Shown here piece by piece: positions 44,490-53,299 of a stretch of 64,000 nt of DNA; the first letter of the stretch is position 1; each line of letters starts with the position of its first letter. Position numbers and translations under genes: made by a program. Source of the stretch: Acidovorax sp. GBBC 1281 (GTDB lineage Bacteria; Pseudomonadota; Gammaproteobacteria; Burkholderiales; Burkholderiaceae_C); assembly GCF_028473645.1 (NCBI RefSeq), contig NZ_CP097269.1, forward strand, positions 4,668,001-4,732,000, given 5' to 3'. The notes under the pieces are model-generated. The model did no database searches, had not been told where the DNA came from, and saw nothing but the letters and a program-made list of their open reading frames with translations.

Positions 44490-45938
44490 GTGAACCGATC
44501 CCTTCGCCTCCTGCCGTGCGCCGCGCTGTCCGTCCTGGTGGCCGGGTGCGCCGCGCTCGGTGGGGCCGACGCCCCCTCGGTGCAGGGCGTGGCCCCGGTG
44601 CCAGCGGCCTGGAGCCAGCCGGCGCCCGCCGGTGCGCCGGCAGCCGACCTGCGGTCCTGGTGGAAAGCCTTCAACGACCCTGCGCTGGACGCCCTCGTGC
44701 AGGAAGCGCTGGCCAGCAACCTCGATTTGGCGCAGGCCGCCAGCCGGCTGCGCGAGGCCCGGCTGCAATCGGGCCGCGCGGCCCTGCAGTTCCGGCCGTC
44801 GCTGGGCGCCAGCGCCCGTTCGCTGCAGGACATTTCGGCCACCGACACCTACTTTCACGCCAGCCTGGACATGGTGTGGGAACTGGGCCTCTTCGGCGCC
44901 GGCGAAAGCACGCGCCAGGCCGGCGAAGCCGAGCTGGATGCGGCCGGGGCCGATGCCCAGGGCGTTCGCGTGGCGGTCGTGGCCGATGTGGTGCGCAACT
45001 ACCTCGATCTGCGCGCCGCCCGCCGCCAGGCGCAGCGGCTGGCGCAGATGGCCGCCCTGGACGAGCGCAGCGCCGCCTTGGCCGAGGTGCGGCTGCGCAC
45101 CCGGCTGGGACCGGCGGACGAGATCGTGCAGGCCCGCGTGCGGGCGGCACAGGCCCGCGCCGCGCAGGCGCCCCTGACCGAAGCCAGTGTCCGTGCCGCG
45201 CAGGCCCTGGCCGTGCTGCTCGGCCGCACCACCCCCGATCCGGCCTGGAGCGCCGAGGTGCCCGGCAGCGCGCCTCCCGCGCTGGCGCCGTTCGCCCTGA
45301 CCGAACTGCCCGCCGGTCTGCTGCGCACCCGCCCCGACGTGCACGCCGCCGAGGCCGAGGTGAACAAGGCGGCCGCGGCGTTGGGGCTGGCGCGCTCCGA
45401 GCTGTACCCGCGCATCTCGCTCATGGGTTCGCTGCTCTATTCGTACAACATCACCCAGCATTTCCGCACGCGCAGCGAAAACGCCCCCGCGCTCGGGCCC
45501 GTCATCGACATTCCGCTGTTCGACTGGGGCCGCCGGCAGATGCAGGTGCAGGCCCGGCAGGAAGCAGTGAACGCCGCGCTCGTCGGCTACCGCAAGGCCG
45601 TGAACAACGGCGTGGCCGAGGTGGAGGGCGCTCTCGCGGCCCTGGGGGCACAGCAGGCCCGCGCGGACGCGCTCGCCCAGGCCCTGGGCCTGCTGCGCCA
45701 GCGCACGGCGGCCGGGCAGGCGCAGATCCGCCTCGGGCTGGCCAGCGAATACGACGCCCTGCCGCAGCGGCGCGCCGAACTGCAGGCCGCCGCGGAATGG
45801 GATACGGCGCAGGACGCCCGCGCCCTCGCCTTCGTGGCCCTCTACAAAGCCCTGGGCGGTGCGCCACTGCCGCCGGCCGAGCCCACGGCCGGGGCGGCCG
45901 CGCCCGAGGCCACGCGCATCGCCGGGACCGCGCCATGA
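44490..45938 (+). CDS. Outer-membrane efflux lipoprotein (NodT/TolC family)
   Basis: A 482-residue outer-membrane factor with a lipobox (LSVLVAGCAAL), the duplicated TolC coiled-coil pattern (LVQEALASNLDLAQAASRLR and its repeat), LPAGLLRTRPDVHAAEAEVN and GPVIDIPLFDWGRR, standard NodT features. Start is GTG 44490. It opens the exporter operon and overlaps the permease gene by 4 bp. Confidence 0.93.
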   Translation: MNRSLRLLPCAALSVLVAGCAALGGADAPSVQGVAPVPAAWSQPAPAGAPAADLRSWWKAFNDPALDALVQEALASNLDLAQAASRLREARLQSGRAALQFRPSLGASARSLQDISATDTYFHASLDMVWELGLFGAGESTRQAGEAELDAAGADAQGVRVAVVADVVRNYLDLRAARRQAQRLAQMAALDERSAALAEVRLRTRLGPADEIVQARVRAAQARAAQAPLTEASVRAAQALAVLLGRTTPDPAWSAEVPGSAPPALAPFALTELPAGLLRTRPDVHAAEAEVNKAAAALGLARSELYPRISLMGSLLYSYNITQHFRTRSENAPALGPVIDIPLFDWGRRQMQVQARQEAVNAALVGYRKAVNNGVAEVEGALAALGAQQARADALAQALGLLRQRTAAGQAQIRLGLASEYDALPQRRAELQAAAEWDTAQDARALAFVALYKALGGAPLPPAEPTAGAAAPEATRIAGTAP

Positions 45939-47071
45939 TTCCACTGGCCCGCAAGACCCTGGTGCACGAATGGCGCCGCTTCGTGCCGGCGGTGTTCGCC
46001 GTGGGGTTCTCCGGACTGCTGCTGATGGTGCAGGCCGCGCTGGTGCTCGGCATCTTCGGCAGCGCCGCCGTCTATGTGCGGGCCTCGACGGCCGATCTCT
46101 GGGCCGGATACCCGGGCACGCAGAGCGTGAACTTCGGCCGCGCCATCGGCCGCGACGTGGAAAGCCGGATGCGCATGGACCCCGCCGTGATCGCCGTCGA
46201 GCCCTACCTCTGGGTCGATGGCGACTGGCGCAGTGCCCAGGCGGGCGCGGGCGGCATCTCGGTCTATGTCTCGGGCATCCGCAGCGCGCCCGACGGCATG
46301 CTGTTCGCCCGCCTCATCGCTCCATGGCAGCGCGATGCGCTGCGCGAGCCGGGCGCGGTGATCGTGGACCGGGCCGATCTGGACACGCTGGGCGTGCGGG
46401 TCGGCCAGACCGCGTGGATCAACAGCCACCCGGTGCGCGTGGCCGCGGCCGTGGACGGCCTGCGCGGCCTGGGTGGCGTGAACGTGCTGGCCTCGCTGGA
46501 CACCGCGCGCGAGATCGCCGGTGCCGAAGCCGGCTCCGGCAGCACCTACGTGGTGGCCCGGACCCGCAGCCCTGCGGACGCCGCGGCCGCCCAGGCCCGG
46601 CTGTCGCAGGGCGGCCCGGGTTTCGGCCCGTTTGAGGTGTGGACGGCCCGTCAGTTCTCGCGCCGGTCGCAGCTGTACTGGATGTTCGACACCGGCGCCG
46701 GCGTGGCCGTGCTGTTCATGGTGATCGTCGTGTGCCTGGTCGGCACCGTGGTCACCAGCCAGTCGCTCATGGGCGTGGTGGCCGGCACGGCGCGCGAATA
46801 CGCCGTGCTCAACGCCCTGGGCGCCAGCCGCGGCGCTTTGGGCCGGCTCGTGATCGAGCAGGCCTGCTGGATCGGCGGGCTGGGCCTGCTGGTCGCCGGA
46901 GCCACCAGCGCCGCGCTGCTGGGGGTGGCCGCCGCCTATGGCGTGCCGGTCGCCATGACGCCGCGCGTAGCCGCCGCCTGCGCGGTGCTGGTCGGGATCG
47001 TGGCCCTGTTCTCGGGCTTTTTCGCCATCCGTGGCCTGCTGCGGGCCGACCCGGCCCTGCTCCTGCGATGA
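45935..47071 (+). CDS. ABC exporter permease (DevC/FtsX-like)
   Basis: A 378-residue permease with one N-terminal membrane helix (VPAVFAVGFSGLLLMVQAAL), a periplasmic domain of about 220 residues, and three C-terminal helices (VAVLFMVIVVCLVGTVVTSQ, IGGLGLLVAGATSAALLGV, a last one before FFAIRGLLRADPALLLR). This FtsX/MacB topology with a separate ATPase fits DevC of DevBCA exporters. ATGA overlaps on both sides. Confidence 0.9.
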   Translation: MIPLARKTLVHEWRRFVPAVFAVGFSGLLLMVQAALVLGIFGSAAVYVRASTADLWAGYPGTQSVNFGRAIGRDVESRMRMDPAVIAVEPYLWVDGDWRSAQAGAGGISVYVSGIRSAPDGMLFARLIAPWQRDALREPGAVIVDRADLDTLGVRVGQTAWINSHPVRVAAAVDGLRGLGGVNVLASLDTAREIAGAEAGSGSTYVVARTRSPADAAAAQARLSQGGPGFGPFEVWTARQFSRRSQLYWMFDTGAGVAVLFMVIVVCLVGTVVTSQSLMGVVAGTAREYAVLNALGASRGALGRLVIEQACWIGGLGLLVAGATSAALLGVAAAYGVPVAMTPRVAAACAVLVGIVALFSGFFAIRGLLRADPALLLR

Positions 47072-47817
47072 ACCACGGCACCGCTCCCGAAGCCCCCCGC
47101 CTCACGCCCAGCCTCCAGGCGGTGCAGGTGCACAAGTCGTTCGTGTCGGGCGTCGTGCGCGTGCAGGTCATCGAAGGCCTCACACTGTCCATCTACCCGG
47201 CCGAGCTCACGCTCATCTCCGGCCCCTCCGGTTGCGGCAAGAGCACGCTGCTGTCGCTGCTGTCCGGCCTGCAGCGGGCGGACGCGGGCCATTCCATCGC
47301 CCTGGGCGAGAACCTGGGCGCGCTCAGCGTGCGCGCGCTCGAGCGCTTTCGGCTGCACCACACGGGGTTCGTGTTCCAGGGCTTCAACCTGTTTCCCGCC
47401 CTGACGGCGCTGGAACAGGTGCAGCTGCCGCTGGGCTACCTGGGCCTGAGCGACCGCGAGAGCGAAAAGCGCGCCCGCCGCGCCCTGGACGAGGTGGACC
47501 TGTCGCACCGCGCCAGCATGCGGCCCGCGCAGCTGTCCGGTGGAGAAAAGCAGCGCGTGGCCATCGCGCGGGCCATCGCCAAGGAACCGCAACTGCTGTT
47601 CGCCGACGAACCCACCAGCGCGCTGGATGCCGACAGCGGCCAGCGCGTCATCGACATCCTTCACCGCATCGCGCATGCGCACGGCACCACGGTGCTGTGC
47701 GTGAGCCACGACCCTCGGCTGGTGCGCCATGCCGACCGGGTGCTGGGCATGGAGGACGGCGCCATCCGCAGCGACTGGCGCCAGCCCGACGCGCCACTGA
47801 CCACGAACACCCCATGA
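47068..47817 (+). CDS. ABC exporter ATPase (DevA/MacB-like)
   Basis: A 249-residue ATPase of the lipoprotein/macrolide export branch: Walker A GPSGCGKS (52-59), Q-loop FVFQGFNLFPALTALEQV, signature LSGGEKQRVAIARAI, Walker B LLFADEPTSALD and H-loop VLCVSHDPR. Overlaps the permease and adaptor genes by 4 bp each. Confidence 0.95.
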   Translation: MNHGTAPEAPRLTPSLQAVQVHKSFVSGVVRVQVIEGLTLSIYPAELTLISGPSGCGKSTLLSLLSGLQRADAGHSIALGENLGALSVRALERFRLHHTGFVFQGFNLFPALTALEQVQLPLGYLGLSDRESEKRARRALDEVDLSHRASMRPAQLSGGEKQRVAIARAIAKEPQLLFADEPTSALDADSGQRVIDILHRIAHAHGTTVLCVSHDPRLVRHADRVLGMEDGAIRSDWRQPDAPLTTNTP

Positions 47818-48737
47818 CCCGCCTGCCCCTTACGCCCCCGTCGCTGCTCGGCCTGATCCCGGCGCTCCTCGCCACGGCCGTGCTGCTGGTCGCCTGCAAC
47901 GAAAAGCCCCTGCCCTCGGCCGTCGCGGCCGAGCCCCCGCCCCCGGCCCAGGTGGCCGTCGCGCGCGGCAAGATCGAAGTGCCGGGCGGCCTGCTCGAAC
48001 TGTCGCCCGCGCAGGAAGGGCTGGTGCAGGCCGTCGCCGTGCAGGAAGGGCAGACCGTGCAGCGCGGCCAGTTGCTGCTGCGCCTGGCGGGCGATGCCGC
48101 GGGCAGCGAAGCCGCGGTCGCCCAGTCCGAGCTGCACCTGGCCCAGGCCCGCCACCAGGCACGCGCCCAGCGCCTGCCGGCCCTGCGCCGCACGGCGGCT
48201 CGGCTGTCCGAGGCAGTGACTGCGGGCGCCGCCGAACCCCAGCGCACCGACGAAGCCCTGCAGGCCGTGCGCGATGCCGAAGCCGATCTCGCCGTCTCGC
48301 AGGCCGAGGCCGAAGTGGCGCGCAGCCGCCTGGCCCAGGTGCAGGCGCAGCGCGCACGGCTGGAGCTGCACGCGCCAGAAGACGGCACCGTGGTCCGCGT
48401 GGGCACGCAGGCCGGCCAGCGTGCGCCGGCGTCGGGCAGCGCAGCGGCCATCACGCTGCTGCCGCGCCGTCCGCTCGTGGTGCGGGCCGAGCTGAACGAA
48501 AGCTACGCGGCCCAGGTGCACGTGGGCCAGCGCGCCACCGTTACCACCGATGGCGACACCGCCGCCGCGGCGATGCCGCCGGCGCATGTGGTGCGCATCA
48601 GCCCCGTGCTTGGCACCGGGCGGCTGCAGGACGACGTCCAGCGCGGCCCCGTGCGCATCGTCGAATGTGTGTTGGAGTTCGATCAGGCGCCCACCGCGCG
48701 GGTCGGACAGAACGTGAGAGTGAGCTTCCATGAATGA
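47814..48737 (+). CDS. HlyD/DevB-type periplasmic adaptor
   Basis: A 307-residue membrane-fusion protein with a lipoprotein-like start (ATAVLLVAC), a biotinyl-lipoyl domain (VQAVAVQEGQTVQRGQLLLR), a 100-residue Ala/Gln-rich coiled coil and the second lipoyl half (RLELHAPEDGTVVRV), then a beta-barrel. It completes an inner-membrane-to-outer-membrane exporter with the three genes before it. The HAD phosphatase gene starts 8 bp inside its end, so the transcript may run on. Confidence 0.92.
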   Translation: MTRLPLTPPSLLGLIPALLATAVLLVACNEKPLPSAVAAEPPPPAQVAVARGKIEVPGGLLELSPAQEGLVQAVAVQEGQTVQRGQLLLRLAGDAAGSEAAVAQSELHLAQARHQARAQRLPALRRTAARLSEAVTAGAAEPQRTDEALQAVRDAEADLAVSQAEAEVARSRLAQVQAQRARLELHAPEDGTVVRVGTQAGQRAPASGSAAAITLLPRRPLVVRAELNESYAAQVHVGQRATVTTDGDTAAAAMPPAHVVRISPVLGTGRLQDDVQRGPVRIVECVLEFDQAPTARVGQNVRVSFHE

Positions 48738-49461
48738 CGCCAGAACCCACCGCATCGCCCTGGTCGATGCACGCCATGTCTCCCAGCCCGCGACCGGCTC
48801 GGGCTGGATGGTGCAATGCGACTTCGACGGCACCATCAGCACCGAAGACGTGACCGACTCGCTGCTGCAGCGCTTCGGCCGCGACGGCTGGGAGGAGTTG
48901 GAGGCCGCCTGGGAGCGCGGCGAGATCGGCTCGCGCGAATGCATGAAGGGCCAGGTGGCCCTGCTCGACATGGACCGCGCCGAGCTGGACGCGCACCTGG
49001 CCACCATCGCGGTGGACCCGCACTTCGGCGCCTTCGTGCGCGCGGCCCGCGAGCGGGGCATGCCGGTGCAGGTGGTGAGCGACGGCATCGACTACGCCAT
49101 CCATGCCGTGCTGGAACGCCATGGCCTGAGCGACCTGCCGGTGATCGCCAACCGGCTGGTGCAGACCGGCCCGCGCAGCTGGCAGCTGCAATCGCCCTGG
49201 GCCAGCGCTGCCTGCGCGCGCGCCAGCGGCAACTGCAAATGCGAACGCCTGGCCGAGCAGCGCGAGCGGCATGGCCGCGTGCTGTACGTGGGCGACAGCA
49301 CCTCGGACTTCTGCGTGTCCGGCCGAGCCGACTTCGTGCTGGCCAAGTACAAGCTGATCCAGCACTGCGTGGACCACGGCATCGCCCATGCGGCGTTCAC
49401 CGATTTCTCGCAGGCGCTGGCCCTGCTGCCGCAGCCCGTGGCACTGGAACTGGCGGCATGA
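48730..49461 (+). CDS. MtnX-like HAD-IB phosphatase
   Basis: A 243-residue HAD-superfamily phosphatase with the nucleophile pair in CDFDGTIS (Asp31, Asp33), motif II VVSDGIDYAI and motif IV YVGDSTSDFCVS. This resembles MtnX and phosphoserine-phosphatase-type enzymes but no methionine-salvage genes are near. It opens a coupled gene set (hydrolase, two EamA-like proteins, aminotransferase), so it probably dephosphorylates a pathway intermediate. Confidence 0.85.
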   Translation: MNDARTHRIALVDARHVSQPATGSGWMVQCDFDGTISTEDVTDSLLQRFGRDGWEELEAAWERGEIGSRECMKGQVALLDMDRAELDAHLATIAVDPHFGAFVRAARERGMPVQVVSDGIDYAIHAVLERHGLSDLPVIANRLVQTGPRSWQLQSPWASAACARASGNCKCERLAEQRERHGRVLYVGDSTSDFCVSGRADFVLAKYKLIQHCVDHGIAHAAFTDFSQALALLPQPVALELAA

Positions 49462-50366
49462 ACGCCGCCGTGATGTCCCGCGAAACCGCCCTCCCCCTGG
49501 GCGACGCTGCGGCCCGCCCCGGCGATGCCGGAACGCAGCACGAGTACCTGCTGCGCGGGCACGGCCCGAATGCCGGCACCGGCGTGCTGCTGATCCACGG
49601 GCTGACCGGCACGCCCAACGAAATGCGCCTGCTGGCCAAGGGCCTGCACCGCTCCGGTTTCACCGTACTGGCCGTGCAGCTGGCCGGCCACTGCGGCACG
49701 CAGGACGACCTGGTCGCCACGCGCTGGCAGGACTGGCACGCCAGCGTGCAGCGCGGCGCCGACCGGCTGGCGATGGCGACCGGCGGCCGGCTCGTGGCGT
49801 GCGGCCTCTCGATGGGCGCCGTGCTGGCGCTGGCGCTGGCCGCCGATCGCCCGGCCCAGGTGGCCGGCGTGGTGGCGCTGTCGCCCACCTTCCGCTACGA
49901 CGGCTGGAGCATGCCCGCGTACACGCGGCTGTCGTTCCTGCTGCCGCTGTTTCGCATGCTCGGCATCGGGCGGCACCGCGTCTTCATGGAGCAGCCGCCC
50001 TACGGCATCAAGGACGCGGCGCTGCGCGAGCGCGTGGTGGCGCAGATGCAATCGGGCGACAGCGCGGCGGCCGGCCTGCCGGGCAACCCATGGTGGTCGG
50101 TGATCGAGATGCGCGCGCTGGCGGCCCACGTGCGCCGGCGCCTGGACGCCGTGCGCTCGCCCTGCCTCGTGCTGCATGCGCGCCACGACGACATCGCCTC
50201 GGCCGCCAACGCCCAGGCCATCGTGCAGGGCGTCCGGTATGCGCCGGTGGAACTGGTGCTGCTGGACGACAGCTACCACATGATCACCATTGACCGGGAG
50301 CGCCGTGCCGTCGTGGCGCGCACCGTCGCGTTCGCGGAGCACGTCGCCCGCGGGGGCACGCCGTGA
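49458..50366 (+). CDS. Alpha/beta hydrolase, carboxylesterase type
   Basis: A 302-residue hydrolase: oxyanion loop LLIHGLTGTPNEM, nucleophile elbow GLSMG with Ser118, acid in HARHDDIAS and His in DDSYHMITID. The pattern is that of small bacterial carboxylesterase/monoacylglycerol-lipase-like enzymes. ATGA overlaps with the phosphatase before it and GTGA with the membrane protein after it. Confidence 0.9.
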   Translation: MNAAVMSRETALPLGDAAARPGDAGTQHEYLLRGHGPNAGTGVLLIHGLTGTPNEMRLLAKGLHRSGFTVLAVQLAGHCGTQDDLVATRWQDWHASVQRGADRLAMATGGRLVACGLSMGAVLALALAADRPAQVAGVVALSPTFRYDGWSMPAYTRLSFLLPLFRMLGIGRHRVFMEQPPYGIKDAALRERVVAQMQSGDSAAAGLPGNPWWSVIEMRALAAHVRRRLDAVRSPCLVLHARHDDIASAANAQAIVQGVRYAPVELVLLDDSYHMITIDRERRAVVARTVAFAEHVARGGTP

Positions 50367-50752
50367 ACCCGGCCGGGGCCGAGAGCGGCATCACGCCGCT
50401 GGTGGCAGCGCTCTGGGCGCTGAACATGCTGGTGGACACGGGCGGGCAGCTGGCGTTCAAGGCGGCGGCCACGGCCGACCCGCGCGCCGGCAGCGGCCTG
50501 GCCCGCTGGGCGTTCATGGCGCGACGGCCGTGGCTGTGGATCGGCGTGGGCTGCTACGTCGCCGAGTTCCTGGTGTGGCTGGCTTTCCTCTCGCTCGTGC
50601 CGCTGTCGGACGGCGTGCTGCTGGGCTCCATCAACATCGTGGCCGTCATGGTGGCTGGCCGGTTCCTGTTCCGCGAGAAGCTGTCGCGCATGCGCGTGGC
50701 CGGCATCCTCCTGGTGTCGGCCGGCGTGGCCGTCGTGGGTTTGCACGGATGA
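50363..50752 (+). CDS. Small EamA/SMR-type membrane protein, subunit 1
   Basis: A 129-residue protein with four predicted membrane segments (ALWALNMLVDTGGQLAFKAA, WIGVGCYVAEFLVWLAFLSL, LLGSINIVAVMVAGRFLF, VAGILLVSAGVAVVGL), the half-size form of EamA transporters. GTG start overlaps the upstream stop. Paired with a second small protein, it resembles the ArnE/ArnF undecaprenyl-linked-sugar flippase pair. Confidence 0.85.
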   Translation: MNPAGAESGITPLVAALWALNMLVDTGGQLAFKAAATADPRAGSGLARWAFMARRPWLWIGVGCYVAEFLVWLAFLSLVPLSDGVLLGSINIVAVMVAGRFLFREKLSRMRVAGILLVSAGVAVVGLHG

Positions 50753-51159
50753 AGCGCTTCTATGCCATCGGGTTCCTCGCGCTGGTGGCGTTCGACACGC
50801 TGGCACAGATCAGCTTCAAGCTCGCGGGCGAGCACGCGCTGCCGCTGGAGCTGTCCGCCGACTGGCTGGTGCGGGTCTTCGGGCACCCGTGGATCTACGG
50901 GGCCTTCATCGGCTACCTGGGCGCGTTCTTCACCTGGATGACGCTGCTGGAGCATGCCCCGATCGGCCCGGCGTTCGCCGCATCGCACCTGGAAGTCGTC
51001 TCGGTGCTGACGATCTCGGCCGTGTGGTTCAACGAGCCCATCGGCTGGCCGCAGGTGGCGGGCGCGGCGCTCATCCTGGGCGGCATCGCCTGCCTGGCAC
51101 GCAGCGAGGCCGATGCCGAGCCCGGGGCCGAGCACGTCCCAGCAAACGATGGCGCGTGA
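50749..51159 (+). CDS. Small EamA/SMR-type membrane protein, subunit 2
   Basis: A 136-residue four-helix membrane protein (FLALVAFDTLAQISFKLAGE, YGAFIGYLGAFFTWMTLL, AASHLEVVSVLTISAVWF, VAGAALILGGIACLA). ATGA overlap with subunit 1; the two probably act as a heterodimer. The DLAQISFKLAGE-like first helix is shared by both. The aminotransferase gene begins 11 bp before its stop. Confidence 0.85.
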   Translation: MKRFYAIGFLALVAFDTLAQISFKLAGEHALPLELSADWLVRVFGHPWIYGAFIGYLGAFFTWMTLLEHAPIGPAFAASHLEVVSVLTISAVWFNEPIGWPQVAGAALILGGIACLARSEADAEPGAEHVPANDGA

Positions 51160-52375
51160 AGCCCCGCCCACCGCGGGCCTGCCGCTGCGGATGGCCGACC
51201 TGCTGCCCGGTGGCGATGCCGACCTGGGCGGCGCGCTCGCGCGCTTTCTGGGCGTGCCCGCCGTGCAGGTGGAGTGCTCCGGCACCGCCGCGCTGGTGGT
51301 CGTCCTCACGGCACTGCGCACGCTCGCGCCCGACCGCGACGAAGTCGTGGTGCCGGCCTATACCTGCCCGCTGGTGGCCATGGCGGTGGCGCACTGCGGC
51401 CTGAAGCTGCGGCTGTGCGACCTCGGCCCCGGCACGCTCGACCTGGACCTCGCGGAGCTCGATCCGCTGTGCGGCCACCGCACGCTGGCGGTGCTGCCCA
51501 CGCACCTGGCCGGCCGCGTGGTGGACACGGCCAACGTGCGCAGTCTGGCGCGGGCCGCGGGTGCCTGGGTCATCGAGGACGCGGCGCAGGCCCTGGGTGC
51601 GCGCGCGGCCGGCGCGAGCGTGGGGGCCGGCAGCGACCTCGCTTTTTTCAGCCTGGCGGTGGGCAAGGGACTGACCCTTTTCGAGGGTGGCGCGCTCATC
51701 GCAGCCGACCCGCAACTGCGCACCGCATGCCTGCACGCCAGCCGCAGCACCGTGCCGCGCCGCATCTTCTGGGAACTGCGCCGCAGCGCCGAACTGCTGG
51801 CCTACGCCGCGCTCTACCGCCCGGCCACCCTGCCGATGGCCTACGGCGCGCCACTGCGGCGGGCGCTCGCCCGGGGCGACCGCGTGGGCGCCGCGGGGGA
51901 CGATTTCTCGCCGCGCATTCCGCTGCACCGCGTGGGCCGCTGGCGGCAGGCGGTGGGCGTGCGGGCACTCGCGCGGCTGCCCGACTGGCTGGCCGCGGCG
52001 CAGGCGCGCGCCGCAGCGCGGGTCGCACGGCTGCGCGGCATCGCAGGGCTGCAGGTGCTGGAGGACAGCGTGGCCGCCGGCGGTGCGCAGGGCACCTGGC
52101 CCACCCTGCTGGTGCTGCTGCCCCACGCCGCAGCCCGCGAGGCCGCCCTGGCGGCCCTGTGGGGCGCCGGCCTGGGCGTGGGCGTGCCTTTCGTGCACGT
52201 GCTGCCCGACTACGGGCGATACGCCCACCTCGTTTCGGCGGAGGACCGCGCGGCAGGGCTGCCCCAAGCCCGGCGATTCGCCACGCAGGTGCTGTCCATC
52301 AGCAACAGCCCATGGCTAGACGACGCGGGCTTCGAGCGGATCTGCGCCACGCTGGCGCAGGCGGTGCGGACTTAG
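51149..52375 (+). CDS. DegT/DnrJ/EryC1/StrS aminotransferase
   Basis: A 408-residue PLP enzyme of the sugar/cyclitol aminotransferase family. SGTAALVVVLTAL binds PLP phosphate, VIEDAAQALGA has the ring-N Asp144 and Gln147, and SLAVGKGLTLFEGGAL carries the Schiff-base Lys173. The substrate could be a keto-sugar or another keto compound. Start ATG 51149 (MAREAPPT) is favoured over an ATG 36 nt upstream. It ends 12 bp from the stop of the facing operon. Confidence 0.85.
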   Translation: MAREAPPTAGLPLRMADLLPGGDADLGGALARFLGVPAVQVECSGTAALVVVLTALRTLAPDRDEVVVPAYTCPLVAMAVAHCGLKLRLCDLGPGTLDLDLAELDPLCGHRTLAVLPTHLAGRVVDTANVRSLARAAGAWVIEDAAQALGARAAGASVGAGSDLAFFSLAVGKGLTLFEGGALIAADPQLRTACLHASRSTVPRRIFWELRRSAELLAYAALYRPATLPMAYGAPLRRALARGDRVGAAGDDFSPRIPLHRVGRWRQAVGVRALARLPDWLAAAQARAAARVARLRGIAGLQVLEDSVAAGGAQGTWPTLLVLLPHAAAREAALAALWGAGLGVGVPFVHVLPDYGRYAHLVSAEDRAAGLPQARRFATQVLSISNSPWLDDAGFERICATLAQAVRT

Positions 52376-52387
52376 CCCGCGCGCCGT

Positions 52388-53299
52388 TCAATCCGCCGCC
52401 ATCGCCAGCTGGCCCAGCAGAACCCGATTGAACGCCGCCTGCTGCGCCTGCCACTGCGGCAGCGCCGCGTCGGCCTGGGCTGTGTCCTGCCCGTCGCCCG
52501 CACTGAGCCACCGCTTCCACGCCGTGCGATAGCGGTGCACGGACACTTCGCCCGTCACGTCGCTGCCTACGAGCTGCCCGCGCAGCGCGGAGATCAGGGC
52601 GGCGCCGTGGTGCGCGCCCAGGACGCCCTGGTCCCAGTTGGTGCGCACGACCGAGGGCGAGAACGCGTCCTTGTCGATGCTGAGGTAGGTGGGCTGGCGG
52701 TGGGCCGAGAGCACGCGGTACAGCGTGGCGGCGAGCGCGTCGGCATCGGGCAGGCTGCGAAACCGCGCCTGCAGGCCCAGCCAGCGCGCCCAGCGCGTAT
52801 CCACCCCCACACTCCAGTAGGTGAGCCGGCCGGCCCGCAACGGCGCGAGGTAGTTCTCCCACGCGTGGCGCAGCCCGATGTCGCCCGAGGTGATGCCGAC
52901 CACGTGCACGTGCGACACCTGCGGCAGCATCGCCACGCGGCGCACCCACGAGCCGCAGTGCACGCCGAAGGGAAAGCGCATGTTGTCCGGGTGGTTGTCC
53001 AGCACCACCACGCGCAGGGGCCGCGCGGCGGTGTGCCCGCGCGCGGCGATGCAGCGGGCGATCAGCGGCCAGCTCAGGTGGTGGAAATCGCCACTGCCCA
53101 TGAAGACCGGGCCGTGGCGGTCGAAGGCCGGCAGCCGGGCATCGAGCAGGCCGCCGAAGGCCCGGATGCGGGCCAGGCCGCAGCCGAACCGCAGCGCCTC
53201 GTGCCAGTCCTGCGCCAGATCGATGCGCCGCTCGTCCGGCAGCGCCCCGACGGCGCCGTCGAGGTCGAGCACGACCGGTGGCCAGTCGGCCGGTCTCAT
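52388..53299 (-). CDS. Arginase/ureohydrolase-like protein
   Basis: A 303-residue protein whose motif order fits the arginase superfamily: GSGDFHHLSW where arginases have GGDHS, VVVLDNHPDNMRFPFG with DxHxD, HVVGITSGDI, and LSIDKDAFSP where arginases have SxDxDxxDP. Most metal ligands are thus kept while the surrounding sequence is unusual, so substrate and even activity are open. ATGA overlap with the acyltransferase gene. Last gene of the three-gene minus-strand operon. Confidence 0.65.
   Translation of the reverse strand: MRPADWPPVVLDLDGAVGALPDERRIDLAQDWHEALRFGCGLARIRAFGGLLDARLPAFDRHGPVFMGSGDFHHLSWPLIARCIAARGHTAARPLRVVVLDNHPDNMRFPFGVHCGSWVRRVAMLPQVSHVHVVGITSGDIGLRHAWENYLAPLRAGRLTYWSVGVDTRWARWLGLQARFRSLPDADALAATLYRVLSAHRQPTYLSIDKDAFSPSVVRTNWDQGVLGAHHGAALISALRGQLVGSDVTGEVSVHRYRTAWKRWLSAGDGQDTAQADAALPQWQAQQAAFNRVLLGQLAMAAD

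Noticed and set aside
43545..45944. 799-codon minus-strand frame joining the response regulator to upstream sequence
   Set aside because: Only the last 244 codons are the response regulator. The rest is antisense to the outer-membrane factor gene.
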